This document shows positions 1-13,999 of a DNA stretch of 64,000 nucleotides, one piece after another. How positions within the stretch are numbered: the first letter of the stretch is position 1; every line of letters begins with the position of its first letter. This stretch comes from Hymenolepis diminuta (taxonomy: Eukaryota; Platyhelminthes; Cestoda; Cyclophyllidea; Hymenolepididae). Where the stretch lies: positions 229,474 to 293,473 of the forward strand of contig CAADRB010000092.1 of the NCBI GenBank assembly GCA_900708905.1, in the 5' to 3' direction. The position numbers and the translations under genes were made by a program. Below the pieces are notes generated by a model. The model saw only the letters and a program-made list of their open reading frames with translations, had not been told where the DNA came from and ran no database searches.

Positions 1-3000
1 CAATAAATTCCTTTCTAATGAAAATTATTACTTTTTTTTCAAATATCATCTGTATTTACTCTACCTTTACCCATGCCTAAAATCAAATTCAGGAACTGTT
101 GTTGGGGTTTCCGTAATGTTCACTTTCAGTGTAAACAAAAGTCAGAGAAACTTTTATTTTGTTTGGTGAACGACTAATGGTCTTATGTAAAAGATGTTTA
201 TGCAGATGCAGTAAAATCCTAATCTGTGATCTTTTGTTATATAGTGATGTTATGTTCAAATCATTAAAATCTAATCAGTCAGACTGCAGGCATCTTCGGG
301 CCTTTCTCAATTACTTTGAAAGATACTGCAGGGCTATCAAATTATCAGAAATTAGATTAATCAAGTGCATATTTAATGGATCTTTCAGACACGTAAGGCG
401 AAACGGCATATTGCAAATTCTTCTATTTAAATGAAACCAAATATATATACATGCAATAAAATATACGTAATTACAACTATTTAAAAAGAATTTAACAACC
501 AGAGAAGGTAAAACATCGCAAATTTAGTTTTGAATGATATCCTTTCGGTGAAATTAAAATTAAAACAAAGTGTCTATAATTGGAATATAACATTTAAGTG
601 ATAAACACTGCACTAATTAAAATCATTTGTGCTTAATATTTGGAAGGTTTATCAAATTTGACTCTTGAAATAATTGCGGGGTTATTAACAAATGAGTTCA
701 TTTTAGTGGTAAAATGACAACATCATTTAAAATAACTTGACGCCGCTTATGATTTCTCCAAGCTTATTAACCTAAACAGCATCAAAGTCCTTATAATTAA
801 TTCATTGAAAATGTAAAAATTTATTTTTTAACTAACTTAAATTTTTATTTGTTAATAGCGACAATAATCGAAGAATAATTTAAATTTGTATTTTTCTTAA
901 TAAAGCTCCGGCTTTGAGTTACAGATCTTCTTCCTATTAAGGAACAACTATAATTATGTAAATTTATAAATAATTTTCCTTGACAAAATTATAATTTTTT
1001 AGTCTTTTCTTTCCAATATTATTGAAAAAACGTATCTTTAAATTTGTTTTTGTGAATTAATGTGTTACGCTATATTGCACGCAGTTCGATTTGAACTGCA
1101 ATAATTGTACCCGATAACAAAAAGAACTTGTATCTTCCTTCTCCCCTGGATGAGGTAGCGGCTAGTAGATCATTAAAAAAATTAATTTCGTTGCTGCACA
1201 GATATAATATTCAAGATTAGTGATGAAATTCAACGGTAATGTGACTCACTTATGAGGTATTTTCCTATTTCTCTTCCTTTTTTACTGTTTTTAAGAAAAG
1301 CGGTTAAAAAGAAATTTCGTGAGTTAATCAACAACAGCCGCTGAGTTGAATAATTACTTGCTTTAAAAACTTTATTTTTAGGCCACTCTTGATGTAAATA
1401 AGTTCAAAACAACTTTCTAGAGTAAAAGACGGCAAAAAATTTTCACAAAGATAACAAATAAATTACTGATGGGAGTGGTTATTAAATTACCACATGGACG
1501 ATTTTGTTTTAACACTATATAAAATAATTCATTTTGGGCACCTAAATTTAAGGCTATGAATATTGTGTTCCCCTGTATTGTTCTATTATCTTGATTTGAA
1601 CTGAACGAAAAAGGAATGTGGGAAGAAGAAAAATAGTACACATTTACAATTGAAAGGAAGCCAAGTTAAATTTTAAGCGGAAGAAAGTGATCAACACAAT
1701 AATTCAAAATCCACTATAGAGCTGAAATCTGTGCATGGGTTTAGGTTTCTTAAATTTAATACTTACAAAGCAGTATCTGTAATAAGTTGGACAGTAAAAT
1801 TATGCATTTGCTTCACACCTGGTTCTCTTCTCATGATGTTGAGCCAATCTTATTTTAATTAGGTTTAATTCTGTAGATGAAACTTTCACGATGTCGAACT
1901 GTACACAGCAATTTGTTTTTACTTTGCTCCTCATATCTGTCAATAGACTTCTTATGTAAGTAAAAAAGGCGTGCTGTTTAAAGTTTGTTAGACGTTTTAA
2001 AATACTACTAGAATTCCGTCTCCGTGATTTGAAAGGTACCTAAAGATATGACTTGCCTATTTTAAATAGGAGTTAGCTAAATGCTGTTGACATTGTTACT
2101 CTAAACTAGCTACAGATGTTTCGATGCTCACTTTTATTGCAAAGATATTATGAAAATGGAGTTCTCTTTTATTCTATGCAAAATTGTAAAAGTGATTTTC
2201 TTTTATAGAAGTATTCTCTAAAAATTGGCAAAAAATATATGGAACTCATATTTTTGTGAATAACATTTAGCTGCGTATTAAATTTGATAATGGTTCAAAT
2301 ATTATCATAATATTAAATTCGAAATATATTACAGTTTTTTAAATTTAAAGCAGCACCGTTACTTTATTTACTTTAAAATCATTCATTCATTTGGGAAGTT
2401 TGTTTTCAACAATTGAAATTCGCAGATTTTATTGAGTGACAGTCCAGAAAAATGCCGTTATAACATTTTCACCCTATAAATTGATACTAAAAATTTCTGT
2501 ATGTCAAAATTAATCAAAACAGTTTAATTTATTGCTTTAAAATAACTGAAGTAACCTTTAAAAGGTTTTCTCGTGAAATATGAGAAAAAATTTGATGAAA
2601 CGATTTTGAAACAGACCTCAGAGTCTATACTTTACGCTGCATGTAAATAAAGAATGACAATAGCAATTAAATAATTAAACGCTTCTTCGAAAAAGTTCGA
2701 AGTTTGGATAAATATAACGTAAATAAAGGGGCATTGTATTAAGGTTACAAGAATATCCTCATATGGATATTGAGCGTTGTTTTAGTAAAGTGAAGCAGAT
2801 CAAGACGTAATGTTTCACTTTACTACAAAACTATTAACCAATATTTTAATTAAACAAGCGAGCTCTTGATTTACAAAAAATTATTTTAGCATAATTTTTT
2901 TGCATAGTTGGTTTTCTGATTTCGTTTGCCTAATTAAAATAGTTGACATAATCTCCAATCTCTTTATAACCACAGTTTATCGAAATTTTAAGATAACTCT

Positions 3001-6000
3001 CAGTAGAGTTGGTTAAATAAAGGTAAATGACTGTGATCTAGTAACTAGTTATTTCCTGTTGGACAAATTTTCATCGAAATGTTTCACAAATTACGTAGTT
3101 ATTGCATATAATAACTATGATTCCAAATGATTTATACAAATTTAGATAGGCAAAGTGAAATCAAATAAATAAGTATCGTTTGTAGATTTTTAAACAACCA
3201 TCTGTCATTAAATGACACTAGGTTTATTGATTTGTATTCATTGTTGATGAAATAAAGAATTCACACCAGTTATTTTTTGGTCTACTTTTGAATGAAGAAC
3301 ACAAAAGTGTAAAAGTGAATATAGAGAATTAGTAATTTATTAAATTTACCGAAACCTACTATAAAATATAGTCAGGGTTCTTTTAGTAATCCTGAATCTC
3401 CAATCTGTGTGATTAGGTGTAAAGTCATCGCATGGACTTGTCAGTCTCTTATGTCCAAGAGATTAACCAAATTGGGTCTGACTGTTAATAACTAGTAAGG
3501 AAAAAGATATCTATTTGTAATTTTGACATATAGAAAGATTCTGACAGCAAAAACCTTTGGCTAAAAAATGTTTTAATTGGTAATCAGTTGATCTGACTGA
3601 GTGAATTGAAAGAATTAAAGAATTTATTTGATGATGACGTCAGATGGCCTGTTGATAGATATATTAATTTATCATCCTCACATTCCGATAGGTCTATAAG
3701 AAAAACAAACTAATATTTTCTAACATGATTATTAATTTAAGATAGTGTGTCTGCAGGAGCAAAAATGTCTTTCTTAAATATCGGAAAGACGACCATTTTA
3801 TGTCTAAAAAGTTGTTCTTGACAAGATAAAAAAATTAATTTGATTATCAAATCAACGCAATTATTTTGACTCCGATTAATAAAAGGACAGGAAACGAATA
3901 TACATAATTGTTGAATCACTAAAACATCATGTCTATTTATTAATTTAATTTGCTATAGTGGTCCATTAAGAAATATTTGAAAGCAGCATATAGGTTTAAG
4001 GAAATTTTGAAATATCATGAATGAAGCGTGGTGTTCTGAATCAGATGGTTTTGCCTAAGATTTCCTGAAGTTTCAATATCTCCCTCATATGTCGCATTCC
4101 TATCCACCCCAGACAATTTTCTTTTCTGGCTCCTCAAGTTCCTGTGCTTTAATGAAATGTCTTTAACTAATCCAGTCACCCCATCTGCGTCTATCTAAAT
4201 GTGCGATAACTTCAGTGCATGTAAATTCCCACCCTGTCATCCCTATTTGGTTAAATATTTCGACCAGTTTTTATCTCATACTGAATAGACTACTCTCTGC
4301 CTTCCAATTTTTCTATTAGAATTATTTCTATGTTCAGAAGAAGTAATAGAAAAAAATTAATAGCTATTTAATAAAATTAAAACTAACGTATTAACACTCA
4401 AATTTAAACAGACTTCTAAAGTGATCAACAGCAAAAGATACTATATCAAAAGACATGAAATTCATTGCCATTTAAAATGAAATAGACTGCATTTGAGTAA
4501 GATCTCAACAAAATATTTCTAATATATGAAACAAACTCTTTTTTAGCCAAACCTACCCAAACATCGTTATCAAATATAAAGAAAGATGATTTTCTATAAA
4601 AAATTAATATATGTATTCAAGAAAAAAGGTGCCGAAAGACTAGCATTAATTTGTCAAAAGAAACCTTAATTTATTAAAAAATTAAGTAGGCCAGTAAAGT
4701 CGCATGGTTGATTTCGCAATTTTTGGAGGAGGGTTGACACTAAACCGAAGCTAAAAAATCTCACACAAAAACAATCTCGTGAGTTGAAGGTAATTAAATT
4801 TAATTAATTGAAGAAAAAAAACTGATTGCATTGATAAATGTTTCCATAATGCAAATGGAATGTAAAATACCTTCCCATATTAAAAATAGTATTTTCACTA
4901 TACACAAAATATTATTGAACTGACAATTACTTGGAGGAAATAAGTTTTTAACAGTATAATTCCAGTCTCTTTCTGCTGCAAAAGTTCTCGATAGAAACTG
5001 AAATACTTTAACTAGTTTGAGTTATCCGAAATAAGTTAACTTTAGTCACATTTAAACATATCTCTGTAATTTCATGAATAATGATCCATGTTATGGGAAA
5101 ACGTTACTGTTTTAGTTGAGCACAGGAACATTTAAAAATGTTTATATATAAACAATTTTGTACCATATTAACGAGTGATGATTAATTACTGATTTATTTG
5201 TTTTTTCATCAACTGTAGTTTTCTAAATAAAATGAATGACTGCTTCTATTCGTAGGCTCTTAATCTTGAACGATTTAAAGTATGAACATGTATACATAAA
5301 CAAATAAAAGGTTTCTGATTTTATTTATTTGTTTTTTGAGAAGATTCCCAAAATAAAATTCACATGCTTTTACTTATACCATAACTTTTTAGGTGCCCCA
5401 CTTAAGCACCCACTCTTTTGTTATTACTGACAGTACATCAATTACAAACAGAAAGAGAAAGTTGTGCTTTTTATTAACCGAAGTGTATTCACGACGTATT
5501 GTTTCTCAGTTGGAAACATTAAGGTAATTTTTTTATACCTCGTGATTTTTTGCATCTAAATTAATGAAAATAGGATTTCAATGTGTAAATAGAAAAAACT
5601 TTACATAACACAAGCGATAAACAGCCTCCAGTCCATTTTATATTTGCACAGTATTCCGGAAATTATTGCTCCCTTTCCTGTGGATAACAGCAATTCTAGA
5701 AAAAAACTACTTTGTCCGTTGCCGTTACTGAGAAAACTGTAGAAAAACACTATTTTAAGCGATGTAGATCTTCGCCCAACGAAAGCATAAACTGAATATT
5801 TAGATTATCTTAACAAATTTAAGATATGCTGAAGAACGCACTTTTTTGAAAAATTATGTCTCAATGTGGGCCTTCTCTAAAGCTTTGCCGTTTTAATTCG
5901 TAATTTATATTAAACAGAACTAAAACGTGTGGTCAAAACGATACCCTGGGAATCAATCATGAATGATAGCAATTAATGAAAGCAAAAGGGCACTTTATTG

Positions 6001-9000
6001 TTATTTACAAAGTCAAATAGAAATCAATCAAATACCTAAAATAGATTTGCAAAATATTATTAATGGGCAAATTTGTACATTTAAAGTGTTTTGCCCTTAT
6101 TTTTTAAAAATAATTTTTGAATCGGATCATGGGATAGGCAAATCGAGTTTCTATAAATTATCAAACTGTAAAACTTGAATATTTATTTGTTTTATTGCAA
6201 TTTTGCCTTCATTTGAAATAGATTTTTTATTTTGAATAATCTTCAGTTTGTAATGTGAATTGAAGTGAACTTTTTAACATCTTAAACTGAATTATTTTAT
6301 TCCCCGCTTATTACTACTATTTCAATTTATGGGGCAAAATTCATTCATTTGTATGAATGAAAAATGTATCTTATGAATATAAATATATATTTTGTAGTAT
6401 ATACGAGTTTAACAGGAAATTTTGGAGACTTTTAAAAGTACGATTTGAACGTGTTTTTGATACCGAGGGATGAGCTTTAATTCAGCGCAATTACTATTTT
6501 GCAAAAATACACCGGTGCAAAATCTTCTCCACCCGATATTAATACAGATGATAAACACCAAATTGACAAAAGTTCATTATTTTCTATAATATTTACAGTA
6601 AATTGAAGTAAAAAGTAAAAAATAAATTAAAATTTTGTTAATTAAGTGCTTCAGCAATTCCAGAAATTAAAAAAGGTTTTAACCCGTAATTGACGATGAG
6701 CATTTCAGCGCAACTGAAAAATTTGATTTTCATTTTTCTTTTCTCTTGGATGTCAAAATAAAAATATAGATGAGTTTGGCCTAAATTCAATATAGAAGCT
6801 AGGGAACAAAATCGATAATTCTACCGTAAAAAATCTAAAATTAGGATGGCGAATTTACTCCACAAATAAAAAGTGTTCAACGTAAATTTAAAGACCATTA
6901 ATAATGCGATATTGATGATCTGATTTTATTTTTTACTTCTTCTCCATAGACTTTCCTTTAATTATGATGAACAACATTTTGCTATCTTGCGTTTAGATAT
7001 TCTTTAGGTTAACAAGATGTTAAATGTGTTCCCTGATATATGTCATAACTAATGTTGGTATTGAATTTATGACAAGCTTAGTGACAATTTATAAGTTATA
7101 TTAAGCTCATTTTCAAAGTAAATAAATATCTTATATTATGAATGGCCTGATGCTTACTTCTATACGTTTAAATAAGTTGATTGAATGATTCACTAATGTT
7201 CAGCAAGACTGTAAGATCTTGTAGATCATGTGAGATCGTCTTACCATCTTGACCACTGGGAGAAAAAATTGAACCGATGCAGCAAGATCGACGCTTCTTT
7301 ATAAAAAAAATCGGTCAATGAGCACAGGACATTGCATTTAATGCAATCCGGAGACTATTCATGAGATCTAAATGTTGTAAGGTGAACTACTTGTTTATTA
7401 GACACTGTACAAAGCAAATACAACATTCAAACGAAGTTGAACTCCCCCTAATCATTTATTGGGTTTTCCGTTAACCAATTTCAGTTGCTTCCAATGAGCA
7501 AATTTGTATCACTGCTGATTTTAATGACAAATATTAACAAAAAAGTGCTCAGTCGGAAGATTTTATTAAAATTTAGACATTAATATTTAACGCTGCATCC
7601 ATTTCAACCTTTCGAGCTATGTTTAGGACTATTTAAATTGAATATCAAATTTGAAATTGTTTATTTAATTAGAATCATTATTATTATTATTATTATTAAA
7701 CCTTCCTTCTAAATGTGTGTAAATTGATAAACTAGTTTGAAGGTATGAGATCATTTGGCCTACTTTTCGACAAATTTCACGCAACATTAGCTGAATGTGG
7801 GTGGTGAGTGTGTTCCTCCTAAATGTAAACTTAAGTAGAAAGCTGGGAGAATCGCTCATTTGATGAGTGTCCAACCTACTCCATTAATGCCTGGATGATC
7901 TGTATGACGGACAAAGAACTTGGCGTAACATGCACTCTGAGATAATTCAAAATTTTCACGTATGATTTCCTGCAGTATTTATTACATATAGCGCACAGAC
8001 TTTCCGATTTCGTTAAAAATAATGACGGGTGAAACGAAATGATATCTAAATATATGGCATACTAATAAATTTAAGAAACATAAAATTATAAAAATTTTCT
8101 CTTAACTGCAAATATCAGTTAATCAATACATAATTAAATTTTAATTGAAAAATTCAGGAAGTTCTCAAAAATCTTAATTTTTTCTTAAATAAATGAATGA
8201 GAAGTTGAAAAATATAAGGACACCCTACTCCTTTTTATGAAACAAATGAAAAATTATAAAACAACATTTTCTAAAGTAAAAGAGGTTTGAAGCCACATTT
8301 AATATAAATTTAAAAAACTAACAAATTTAATATTCCTTCTGAGTTATCACATAGTTATTAAAATGCATGGTAACAAACAATATAAGCTAGATTTTGACAG
8401 ATTGCTGACGTCACCATTTGTTTACCCGCAATTAAATATTTAGGAGGGGTAAATTACTTAAATCTTTTCTGTAATCATATTAAAAGTTTAATATTGAAAC
8501 CCAGCCCCGTAGAATTAAGAAAGAGTGAAAAATATATTTGAAGTATTTGAAATTTATTTGGAATAAAATCAACCCCTCTTAAAGGCAGTGATTCAGCTGT
8601 TAAATGTCCAGTATGGATAAGTCGTTCTTAGTTGATAAGAAAATAAACTCGACTGATGAAATAGCCTTTTCCAATAGTTATCCACTCATACAACGCATAA
8701 TTATGGTGATGAATTACATTTTTAAGTTATTTTGCTGGTTAAGTTTAAATAAACTGACTATTTCATCTAACATGGCAAAACACCTGCAATCAAATGTGTA
8801 GATTCACAGTGAAAGAGTAACTATATCTCAGGAGAAGAATAAATGAAAAGTCATTTTGACTTTCGATCAAGTCTTTATAAGGTTTTTAATAACATCATAT
8901 GATTTTACTATACCATCTAGCATGGAGCATTATATGTTTGTTGAAATGCAACACTTAATTGATTTATCACCGTAGATACCAAAAAAAAGTATTAACGATA

Positions 9001-9050
9001 GAAAAAAAATAATAGCAGCGGTGTTTTCTTAACAAGTAATTTTACATATT
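1..9050. other. AT-rich region without recognisable genes
   Basis: All open frames here are short, AT-rich and unlike any family I know. The only low-complexity feature is an (ATT)n microsatellite at about 7677-7698. A pyrimidine-rich stretch lies near 4080-4330. I see no splice-consistent exon series, RNA gene or transposon signature. Confidence 0.6.
7677..7698. repeat. (ATT)n microsatellite
   Basis: About seven tandem ATT units. It reads as poly-Asn in one minus-strand frame, which only prolongs a chance ORF. Confidence 0.9.
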
Positions 9051-9059
9051 CAGATTTGG

Positions 9060-10260
9060 TATGGAAATCCAATGATTAACAATACGGTACACGAACGACA
9101 AGGCTCACGGGTTTCCCTTGATTGTCGTTAATATATTCGATTAGATTTCAGTACATCTTCCTCTTTTGTGCATGGATTTCAACTATCGATTTGTCCTGTG
9201 TAGAGGCTTTACTGGGACTGTCAATGAAAATTCGGTTATCACCAGCCTCCGCAATTCCGTTACATTTTTTGGCCTTGAGATATCCGATTTTCGTGGTTCT
9301 AATTTATTTTGTATCTATAGTTCCTGATTTTGAACTCCATTCTGATGACTATTTACGACAATAGTTCGACTCTTCCACAGATGTAGACATTTTGGGTTGA
9401 GTTGTCTTTCTCTAATGATCTTGAGTAGTAGCATCTTTGGAGAGAAAATGTAATTCACTATTTGGTTAACCGTATCCATTCGTTATGGTCCATTTTGACC
9501 ATTTGTGAAGAACGTTTTCTTATTATAACTTCTCCTTTCTCATGCTCTGAGGAATTTTTGAAATTTTTGACATTGTCCTTGGATGCTCTTTCCCTCGTTT
9601 GAAGGATCTTGAGGATTTTGATTAAGTCACTTATTATTAGTGAAAGACTTGCTTTTGCGCGACAGCATGAATCCTGATGACATGTTTTAAAATACTGTTT
9701 ACACAAATGCTGTTTTATTTGATGGAATTGAGCAAATTTTCATTTTTTGCAAAACCTACAAGCGGAGGCCTGGACGGTGGATGAATAAGCCATTTTTGAG
9801 AATTTGATCGATAATGATAGGTTGAATAACTGTTGAAGCTTTGGCTTGTCTGCAGGTTATTTCAAATAGAGACTGTGCCCTCATTTACATTCTCTATCCG
9901 ATGGTACTCAGTATCGACGTCTAAAAGTGTGACGTCTGGACCATTTCTGTTCATTTTTGGTGGCCGAATCAAACATCAGCTTCTTGCGTCGATGTAAGAC
10001 TATACATATAAAATAAATATTTCATTACATTGATAAAAATATTCTGGGGGCCGAATTTCTCAAATTGGATATGATCAAAACATGAATGTTACATCCAACA
10101 GTGATGTCTGCTTTCCAAAATAATTGGATGATGATTTGAGAGCTTCATTAAATTTTAGAGCCGTAGGCGAACCACTCATAACCAGTTGTGTTAAGCTATC
10201 ACAGGAGGGTTTGGTTATCTCATCATCCCATTTGTGCAATAACTCATCTTGCTGATGCAT
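9060..10260 (-). pseudogene. Decayed coding-like tract, unidentified
   Basis: On the minus strand this 1.2 kb has lower AT content than its surroundings and several long open stretches broken by scattered stops and frame changes. Stretches are open at 10260-10075 and 9706-9458 and, with a few stops, between 9440 and 9060. One frame near 9250-9230 reads RPKNVTELRR, which resembles the segment just after the reverse transcriptase core of Gypsy-type pol (PRPKxxxxLRRFLG). The rest does not match any family I recognise. I read it as the fossil of a retroelement or of another gene. No product should be assumed. Confidence 0.35.
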
Positions 10261-10489
10261 CCAACAGTTAATTTAAAATGTTTCATCGGTTATTTTCGTT
10301 GAGCAATTTTGAATTAGGAATAATTATTTGAACGCGAACAAGAATAAAAAGGAGTGAACGTATGGCCCATTTCTTCTTTACGCAATTAATGTATCTGACA
10401 TATAAATATGCTCTGACAAAAAATGAAGTGAATTATTTTCAAGAATATAACTTTTTAAACTTAATATTATAAGTCAAAACTCGAAAAGT

Positions 10490-10640
10490 ATACTAAAATG
10501 CAAAAAACTAACCACGAAGATTTTCAGAACTCTCACTTCAGTGCATTAGAATTTGGAATCTCTGTATCCTGTTGTTCAGCTCTTATATTTTATGCGATCT
10601 TTAAATAAATGAACTTATTATTACCACTGTTTGTTGAGGT
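10490..10640 (+). repeat. Dispersed repeat, copy A
   Basis: This shares a collinear series of words with 29330-29480: AAAATGCA(A/G)AAAA, CACGAAGA, GCATT, and the string CGATCTTTAAATAAA followed by (T/C)GAACTT. The match is gapped and diverged, so it is an old dispersed repeat rather than a recent duplication. It contains AATAAA and could be the end of a non-autonomous element. Confidence 0.45.
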
Positions 10641-12440
10641 TGAAATAAAATAACAATGAAAAATTTGCACTGAAATTTGACCAAAAATTATATACCTGAT
10701 TTGGAATATTATTAGTTTAGTGCCTCGTAATAATTCGTTTTGATTTGGTTGTTGCTCAAATCAATCACAGCCAAGGCAAAAATTTGTTCCAACAGCCAAA
10801 TATAGGAAAATCAGACAAGCCTGAAAGAGAATATTAAAGAAAACGAAGTCAAGTACAATTTTTCAATGAAGCGCCGGTCATTTTAGTCATACTTTGGTCA
10901 CAGACAAAGTTAAAACCTGGAATCCTGAAAAACAAAAACATGAGGCAAAACTCAGATATATGTTCACGAATTATCTTCTCAGAAAAGAAAAGTGATTCAC
11001 TGATTTGTATTTTTACTTATAACAGTGTTAAGTCTACAATAACTGCAAAGTAGAGGAGGAAATCGAAGAAAGAGTGAAAAATGGTTTTCCAGCACTATCA
11101 CCATGATGTGGTGAACACAGTATCCGACCGCGGTCTTGACTCATCTGGGGAGTAGTGATTCTAGTTTGAGATTTAAATTTTTAAACACGAAAAAATACAC
11201 TATAGTGGGGAAAGTTAAATGGCAAAATTTTGAAATTGCTTAATATGGCTATATACGCCATTTTCTTTTGTTGTTGAACAAAACGGGATGAAGAATTTCG
11301 CTCACATCCTTAACTCCGAAACTTCTACTCTTAACGTTTACTAATAAATTCACTTGCAGTCTTGTCATGTAAATTTTAAATCAGAATAATTTTCTTTAAT
11401 TTGTTTTTTATTAACTATTTTTATTTTATAATTTATTAGTCTTATAAATCAAAGTTAGGCCTAAATATATTATAATGTTAATTACCACAGCAAGTAGGGT
11501 TAGCAACTATAAGCCATGAAGGAACTTTTTCTAAGGCAAATCACTGATCAACAGATTATGTCAAAATCATTTTCACTGTTTTCTTATTTACTCTCTAAGT
11601 CTCAAACAAACATATATCCCAGATTTGTTTGCCATCTTTCGGATAAAAAATGTATGAAAACATGTGAAATATGAAATGCATCTTGTTAAATTGTGAACAA
11701 GGAAAGTGTTTGAACTAATGAAATGCAGTAATTTAAAAGAGTTAGGAATAAGTAATTCGCCGATATCTGACATAGTGAAATATCGGCGATTCATTTTCGT
11801 TCGCTAAATTGCATTGTATATGGTTATCAAGATGAGATAGGAACACCATAAAAATGAATGTAAGAATATGCAAAATAGGAAGACCAATGCGAATGGAATA
11901 TTTTACAATAAAGAGGTAGCACATCAAAGTGAAAGATACCATCTCGGAGAACGTATTATGATATTTTCTGAGTAGAAGATTGAACATAACAAGTTATATT
12001 GGTTTGCTGGCACTACAGATCCGAAAAAAATATTTGGCAAATCTTTGAGAACGAGTAGGAGTTATTAAATAGCAAAATCTCTCCATTGGTGGAGAAAGAG
12101 ATTAATAAAATATATTTTCATGCGCTCACTAATTGCTCGTTAAATGTAGTCAAAACAGAACAAATAAATAAAAATAGCAGAAAACATATTTGGATAAAGT
12201 AAAATTAATCTAAAGGATAACAAGGATATCAATTGCAGCTACTGACTGAAATCAGAACCAGTGGGTAGTATTAAATACATTCTATACTTCGACAAGCGAT
12301 CCTTTAAACTTAGTACTCGGAATTATAAAGTTATATAATGCTCCTCTTGTTGCCTAGAAATATCTATTTTTATTAGAAATTTGTCTTTACTTATCTGACT
12401 ATAAGCTTTATCCTCTAGATTTTGGGAAAGAATATGGTGA
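10640..12440. other. Gene-free AT-rich stretch
   Basis: Only short unconvincing frames are present, including two overlapping minus-strand ORFs at 11588-11987 with transmembrane-like AT-rich composition. I see no exon structure or mobile-element motif. Confidence 0.5.
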
Positions 12441-12443
12441 TGC

Positions 12444-12689
12444 TTGTACGCAAAAGACAAGGCTCTTTCAAAACGTTTTAGCTTTCTCTTTAAATCACCT
12501 TATTGCTTCAAACCCATTAAACCAGGCAAACAAGTCTACATTCGGAAAGAATTTCTCACTTGCACAAGTATTTATGGTCTCGAGAAGGCATTTGATTATA
12601 TGGTCTGGATAAATCTATCTTTAATTATGACAGATGAGTCTAACACTGAAATTAAAAAAATAATGCACGCTGTCCCAAAAGATAAATAA
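12444..12689 (+). pseudogene. Possible LINE reverse-transcriptase remnant
   Basis: An 81-codon open frame contains YGLEKAFDYMVW, which resembles the catalytic region of non-LTR retrotransposon reverse transcriptases, where (I/V)DLEKAFD or DFxKAFDxV carries the first active-site aspartate. The flanks show no further RT blocks in any frame I checked, so this would be a short decayed fragment. A chance resemblance cannot be excluded. Confidence 0.3.
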
Positions 12690-13739
12690 CGGAAAAAATG
12701 AGTTTGAGATGGTCATTTTGTAAATGAGCTTTAACAATGGACTTAAAAAGATGCAAAGAATTAAAGAAGCCTATGGAATTGTATAGGAAGAATAATTAAA
12801 AAGTTGAGAAGAAAATTAAGGCGCGACTAACCAAATCAACATCTTCAGGTGACATTTCCTGGGTTATTTCTGCACTTCCGGTGTTCAAATGTTTGGAAGA
12901 AGTAGACGATGACTCGCTCTTATTTTCTTAGTAGAAAAATAGATGCATTAAATTTTCTGTTAATTGAAAATATATAATGAAGTCAAATCCATGGTAAAAT
13001 TAAAAGTCTAACGGTATAGGTGTTTATCGTTTCGAAATCAAAGAGTCCGATGTGTCAGCCACTGCCCTTCTTAAATAAGAGCCTTAGTTCATTTGTGTCC
13101 CTCTTCTCTTCCTCCTTTAAGTTAACTTACAGACATATCTAACGTCTTTTCAGGAAACTTGTCTTACACTTCTAATATCTTTGAATTTAACCAACTTTCT
13201 TTAATAAGTGTATGTAAAATGTGCTAAAGTGTAATGGAAGTTGCGATAAAAAGCATTTCTGAACTGGATGATGATTATCTAACTTTAAGTGGCAAATTTA
13301 TAACATACTTGATTGCAATACCCAGAATGACTACATGAAGATCAATTAATGTAGATATGACAAAGAGTGACACTCGTGATGAATGTTGTAAGTTAAAGTA
13401 AGTTTCTTAGAGAGATTTCGGAATATCTTGCCTCTTATCAAATTTATGTATGAAAAATACTCCTTCAATAGGTTGAAAGATAAATCGAGTATACCTAGAG
13501 ACGTTTTAAATTAAGTAAATTACTAGAACTCAGCAAAGTAACATAGTTTGCTATATGGCAACCGTAATACCCAATCTGACAACTGCATATCGAAGTTGTT
13601 CTTATTTTCAGAGGTAGAGAGAGAAAATACTTTTAAGCATGACTCCTCTATGCGATTCTAAAATTGTTCTTTGGTCACATTAGACATGACAATATCACGA
13701 AGCCGCAGTGATGTCTTTGTGGCCCTATGACCCAAATCC

Positions 13740-13990
13740 CTATTGTCATGTCTGGACGAGTCAATCGGCTCTTCTTTTTTTCTATAACTGTTCTGTTTCA
13801 TTTAAAAGTTCACTTGTACTCATACTCTCACGCGCGTCCTCGCCCAAGTGACTCAAACTATCTTTGTATTTCCACTCACACACAGACGCACGCTTGTCAG
13901 TTATCCGCTTGTACGCTCCCCTCTCATTTCTCCTCTCTCATCTCATCTCTCCCGCTCTCCATTCCCCATCATAATTTATTCAATGAACTT
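13740..13990 (+). promoter_or_regulatory. CT/CpG-rich promoter- or leader-like island
   Basis: This stretch stands out from its AT-rich surroundings: CT runs, CACAC and ACGCACGC words and several CpGs (CACGCGCG). The same mix (CTCTCTCGCTCTCTC, CACGCACGC, CACACAC) lies in the innexin leader when that is read in its own sense, so by analogy this may be a plus-strand 5'UTR or promoter. No coding exon is evident downstream for 10 kb. The 88-aa frame across it looks like composition rather than a protein. Confidence 0.35.
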
Positions 13991-13999
13991 TGACCTGCG

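Noticed and set aside
13727..13993. 88-aa ORF in the CT-rich island
   Set aside because: Ser/His/Leu-rich reading of a pyrimidine tract. Better explained as leader or promoter sequence.
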